64,000 bases of DNA from Phenylobacterium conjunctum (GTDB lineage: Bacteria; Pseudomonadota; Alphaproteobacteria; Caulobacterales; Caulobacteraceae), in contig NZ_JBHTLQ010000012.1 in assembly GCF_042679085.1 (NCBI RefSeq), forward strand, positions 1 through 64,000, in the 5' to 3' direction. The position numbers and the translations under genes were made by a program. Below are positions 61,601 through 64,000 of the stretch, in pieces. Each line of letters opens with the position of its first letter. Position 1 is the stretch's first letter. The notes under the pieces are model-generated. The model was not told where the DNA came from and searched no databases. It was given only the letters and a program-made list of their open reading frames with translations.

Positions 61601-62889
61601 CCGCTCATCCGCGCCAGGCTGTAGCCGAGCAGGGTCGAGTCCCGGACCACCGCGTCCCCGGCGATCTTCCAGTCATCGGCCTTGCCCGTCAGGCGCGCCA
61701 CCGCGTGGGTCGGCCCCATCTGCGGCCCGCCGATCAGCCGGGTCAGGCTGGGGGCGTCGCCGACCAGGGCCAGGCCCTCCTTGCCGATCCGGCGCTTGTC
61801 TGTGTCCACCTGCCCCTTGCCGGACAGGCTGAGGTTCGCGGCCTTGGCGGACAGCGTCACGTCATAGAGGCTCTTCTTCGCCTGGGTTCCGGCGATGACA
61901 AAGGTCACCTCCGGCCCAAAGCGGTCGGCATAGGGCTTGAGCAGGCTGGACGCGCTGAGCAGGACCCGGCCCCTCGCCTGCCCGCCCTTCGGCGTCCAGT
62001 CGCCGGTGATCTCCACCGGCCGCATCTGGCCCGAGATCGCCACCACGCGGATCAGTCCGGAACGCCCCGGGCCGTCGGATTTGGAGCGGCCGTTGGCCAG
62101 GGCCTTCAGCTCGAACGGCGCGCCAGAGGGCAGCCCCAGAGCACCGGCGATAGCGCCGCCCTTGGCCTCCACCGCATCCGCGCTGATCGCCATACGATGG
62201 CCCTTGATCAGGTCGAAGGCCAGGTTGAGGTGATCCCCGCGGCGCAGCTGGCTGACGGCGGTCAGGTGGCCCGCCTGGCCGCCTTGGCCACGGCGCAGCT
62301 GCAGGCCGCCGACAACGTCATAAACGCCCCGCTGGTAGCTGAACTCCGGCGTCATCTCGACCCGGCCCGAGATCTTGCCGACCCGCAGGGACACCGGCAG
62401 CCCACCGGATTTTTCCTTCGGCGCCAGGGTGGGCCTGCGCAGCAGGGTGATGCGCTCGGCGCGGACCTCGTCGATCTCCAGCCGGCGAATGAACAGGTCG
62501 AGATAGCGCCACGACACCTGGACCTTGCGGGCGTCCAGCCACACGCCCTGCTCGTCGGACACCGTCAGCCGCCTGAGCGTGAAGTTACGCCAGATGTCGC
62601 CTTCCAGCCCCTCGATCTGCAACCGTCCGACCCGGCCAAGCTTCAGGCCATTGGCGCCGGCCTCGATCAACAGCCGCCCTTGGGGCAGCAGCACGCCGAA
62701 GCGGGTCGTGACCAGGCCGCCGCCGAACACGAAGGTCAGGATCAGGGCGACAATAATCACGATGGGCGGGAAGGCCCGGCTCTTGGCCACGGCGACCGCG
62801 GCCGCCTCCACCTCGTGGACGACCTCGGCGATGGCCTCCTCGATGGGATGCTCGTGTCCCGGCTTCGGATCCTCGGGCGGCTGGCTCAA
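58642..62889 (-). CDS. tamB: Translocation and assembly module subunit TamB
   Basis: A very large inner-membrane-anchored protein that spans the periplasm and works with TamA in outer-membrane assembly and lipid transport. One anchor at about 41-61 (PPIVIIVALILTFVFGGGLV), then a repetitive beta-rich region, and the conserved C-terminal DUF490 domain (about 1050-1415) with LPNDEVLAQVLFGTSASQLS. 1415 aa, within the usual range. The start is a TTG at 62889 lying in the tamA stop (TTGA), so translation is coupled; no downstream ATG fits before the anchor. Confidence 0.95.
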   Translation of the reverse strand: MSQPPEDPKPGHEHPIEEAIAEVVHEVEAAAVAVAKSRAFPPIVIIVALILTFVFGGGLVTTRFGVLLPQGRLLIEAGANGLKLGRVGRLQIEGLEGDIWRNFTLRRLTVSDEQGVWLDARKVQVSWRYLDLFIRRLEIDEVRAERITLLRRPTLAPKEKSGGLPVSLRVGKISGRVEMTPEFSYQRGVYDVVGGLQLRRGQGGQAGHLTAVSQLRRGDHLNLAFDLIKGHRMAISADAVEAKGGAIAGALGLPSGAPFELKALANGRSKSDGPGRSGLIRVVAISGQMRPVEITGDWTPKGGQARGRVLLSASSLLKPYADRFGPEVTFVIAGTQAKKSLYDVTLSAKAANLSLSGKGQVDTDKRRIGKEGLALVGDAPSLTRLIGGPQMGPTHAVARLTGKADDWKIAGDAVVRDSTLLGYSLARMSGPVAFERKSGGWSVSGKLDGSGGAGTTWLAMALGASPKAEFDIARLSDGRFLFRDLLVDAQGLKVRGDGGRGLLGGLTFKGDADLASIAGMRKGASGALSASWSAGQSGRGKPWGLDLDIKGAKLASGYAELDRLLGGQPRLSGKAEFSGGRILVSEAVLTGASGRMTAAGAREADGALKFKLDWTAEGPFRAGPVEITGKAKGSGAITGTLQAPRADLIADIDALDVPRLPLTNARVVLSFLRRPDGSSGVVALNASSAYGPAQAKSAFAFPGAGVDLTDLSVDAGGLKASGDLSLRDHAASSADLDVSLTKGAFLEAGKVAGQVRLTDGVGGPRARLSLTAEGVALPGGRVVISSGRVSADGPLSKLPYSAEMSGMFSGSRWGLDGSGTLAHAAPGYQLAFNGEGRYLKWALKTVEAAQFRLGGPESSAKMQLVASDGGRIDLNARMARASTDVQIKVQQLGVGLIDEDFAGKIDGALVLNGEGRRLSGYLDADLDSVRGLGSDAALGLNGSLKARLAGDELNLDAALTNRQGLKAAATLVLPAETSAAPLRIAIDRTKPIRGRISADGEVKPLWDLLVGGERELAGHVQLQGDLAGTLARPRAVGRADVEDGRFSDGATGLTLRDVTLRASLNDTEVDIRQATAADGHGGTVAGAGRISFGPEGESTFRLNLKSFRLIDNEQATASATGQAVIDRDGDGKVRLAGALTIDRADVAARTPTPSNVVPMDVVEINRPVEMTTVQLAPFKRGPGIALDVTLKAPERVYLRGRGLDVELSLDAHVGGTTSSPSLSGAARVVRGDYDFAGKRFEFDTRGVVYLSTSPKDIRLDLSATREDTSLTAVVRIRGTAAKPEITLTSTPTLPNDEVLAQVLFGTSASQLSPLEAAQLASALSSLAGGGGFDVIGNLRTFAGLDRLAVAGGGASGVTVSGGKYLTDDVYLELTGGGREGPSAQVEWRVRRNLSIISKIAGQGDGKLAVRWRKDY

Positions 62890-64000
62890 AAGCTTTGCCC
62901 GATGCTGAGATAGACCTGGAAGCTCGGATCGCCCTTGCGCTTGTTCAGCGGCACGGCGATGTCGGCGCGGATCGGGCCGAAGCCCAGGTCATAGCGAACC
63001 CCCAGGCCCGCCCCGACGCTCAGGTCCTTGAACGATGGGGTCGGGTCCGAGACGATGGAGCCGGCGTCGATGAAGGCCACAACGCCCCACCGGGCGGTGA
63101 GCTTCTGGCGAAGCTCGAACGAGGCCTCGGTCAGGGACAGGCCGCCTTCCGGTGTGTTGTCCGACAGTCGCGGGCCGATGCCCTGATAGGCGTAGCCGCG
63201 CACGGAGCCGCCGCCACCGGAATAGAACCTGCGGGAGGCCGGCACTTCCGGGATCAGGCCGCCAATGATGGAGCCGACTTTCACTCGCCCGGCCAGCACC
63301 GTCCGCGCCTTTTCGCCGAAGGGCATGTAGGCCGTGCCCTGCGCCTGGGCCCGCAGATAGGGCAAGGTGTTGGAGCCGGAGATCAGGGTGGGCTCAAGTC
63401 TCGCCTCCACCCGCCAGCCGCGCTTGGGATCCAGGGGATCATCCGACCGGTCCAGGGCCAGGGCGCCCAGGGCCGCCACCGCGATCAGATCCCGGCCGAG
63501 CGGGCGCAATGTGGTCGCCTGACGCTCATCCGTCTGGCTGTAGCCAAGCGAGCCGCCGACGGTGACGTAGGAGGTCTTGCCGAACCGGCGCTGCACGTCG
63601 GCGCTGAGGCCGACGCCGGTTTCATCATAGGCGTCGGTCTGGGTGCGGTAGAGCGCCGTCGTCGCCTTCAGGGTCTGCTGGGCGCGGCGCCAATGCGGCA
63701 GGGAGACCTCGGCCCCGATTCGGCTGTCGAGGTTGGAGCCCTTGGCGAACACGGCGACCGTGTCGGCGCGGCCCAGGATATTGTAGCGGGTCAGGCGCGC
63801 GTCGGCGCCGGCGCCCTCGCTGGTCGAATAGCTGGCGCCGATCTCAAGCTGGCGCTTTGACCGGTCCGCGAGACTGACGATGACCGGGCGCAGACCCTGG
63901 AGGGTCGCCTCCGACCGCGGAGCCAGGGCCACCGTCACCGATTCGTAGACCCCGGTGTCGAGCAGCCGGCGTTCCAGTTCGCCCACGTCCTCGGGATCAT
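62886..64000 (-). CDS. tamA: Outer-membrane protein TamA/BamA family (C-terminal part, runs off the window)
   Basis: The 16-strand barrel of TamA plus the last part of its POTRA region. GSVRGYAYQGIG is the surface VRGY/F-type loop motif of the family, LGVRYDLGFGPIRADIAVPL a late strand, and the protein ends in LSIGQSF with the terminal Phe recognised by BAM. The frame continues beyond base 64000 (DPEDVGELERRLLDTGVYES is the first visible text), so the signal peptide and most POTRA domains lie outside. It overlaps tamB by 4 bases. Confidence 0.94.
   Translation of the reverse strand, partial: DPEDVGELERRLLDTGVYESVTVALAPRSEATLQGLRPVIVSLADRSKRQLEIGASYSTSEGAGADARLTRYNILGRADTVAVFAKGSNLDSRIGAEVSLPHWRRAQQTLKATTALYRTQTDAYDETGVGLSADVQRRFGKTSYVTVGGSLGYSQTDERQATTLRPLGRDLIAVAALGALALDRSDDPLDPKRGWRVEARLEPTLISGSNTLPYLRAQAQGTAYMPFGEKARTVLAGRVKVGSIIGGLIPEVPASRRFYSGGGGSVRGYAYQGIGPRLSDNTPEGGLSLTEASFELRQKLTARWGVVAFIDAGSIVSDPTPSFKDLSVGAGLGVRYDLGFGPIRADIAVPLNKRKGDPSFQVYLSIGQSF

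Noticed and set aside
60703..62913. A 736-codon forward frame opposite tamB
   Set aside because: Low-complexity Gln/Ala/Arg/His-rich text; the reverse frame encodes a recognisable TamB.

Overview
The window is GC-rich, densely packed alphaproteobacterial chromosome. Long TonB-dependent receptors, the order rpsF-rpsR-rplI ... dnaB-alr-radA-cvpA-purF, the order fabD-fabG-acpP-fabF-mltG-yicC-gmk, the promoter style and GANTC motifs (possible CcrM sites) all fit Caulobacterales. The closest guess is Caulobacteraceae (Phenylobacterium/Caulobacter type); the genus is inference. I see no tRNA, rRNA, insertion sequence, prophage or CRISPR array, and no gene-free stretch longer than about 280 bases.

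Layout. 1-1.2 kb: the tail of an upstream gene and an internally duplicated winged-helix-like regulator. 1.2-9.1 kb: a leftward block with an aldo/keto reductase, a DUF805 protein, cytochrome c, gmk, yicC, mltG and the core fatty-acid genes fabF, acpP, fabG and fabD. 9.3-18.6 kb: accessory metabolism, comprising a zinc-type dehydrogenase, a TonB receptor with its own promoter and terminator, a CMD-family protein, an SDR, an acyl-CoA thioesterase-like protein, an SRPBCC protein, a secreted amidohydrolase and purC. 18.7-31.5 kb: a peroxiredoxin, the S6/S18/L9 operon, a second TonB receptor between rplI and dnaB, then dnaB, alr, radA, cvpA, purF and a bile-acid:sodium-symporter-family protein. 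31.5-36 kb: an SDR and the der-bamB-yfgM-like envelope/GTPase operon. 36.2-38.1 kb: a type III alkylsulfatase. 38.1-41.7 kb: panB preceded by two parallel copies of a three-gene module (small membrane protein, ECF sigma factor, small two-helix membrane protein). 41.8-45 kb: an aldehyde dehydrogenase divergent from an AcoR-like regulator that lacks the AAA+ domain, and a Spx/ArsC-like protein. 45.1-53.9 kb: ilvD, a MocR-type regulator divergent from a DUF983 protein across a 34-bp palindrome, and guaB-MAPEG-rsmB-guaA. 54-58.6 kb: a LysR regulator, rlmE, a ppx/gppA phosphatase, hspQ and phenylalanine hydroxylase. 58.6-64 kb: tamB and the 3' part of tamA.

How the genes fit together. Most are housekeeping: lipid synthesis, purine synthesis (purC, purF, guaA, guaB), outer-membrane biogenesis (bamB, tamA, tamB), ribosome and replication. 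The accessory material is mainly degradation and uptake functions. Convergent genes meet with almost no spacing, and opposing stop codons often sit in short palindromes. The most interesting points are the duplicated ECF-sigma module leading into panB, the MocR palindrome that swallows its own start codon, and the sigma-54-activator-like protein that has lost its sigma-54 domain but sits beside a perfect 19-bp operator-like palindrome.
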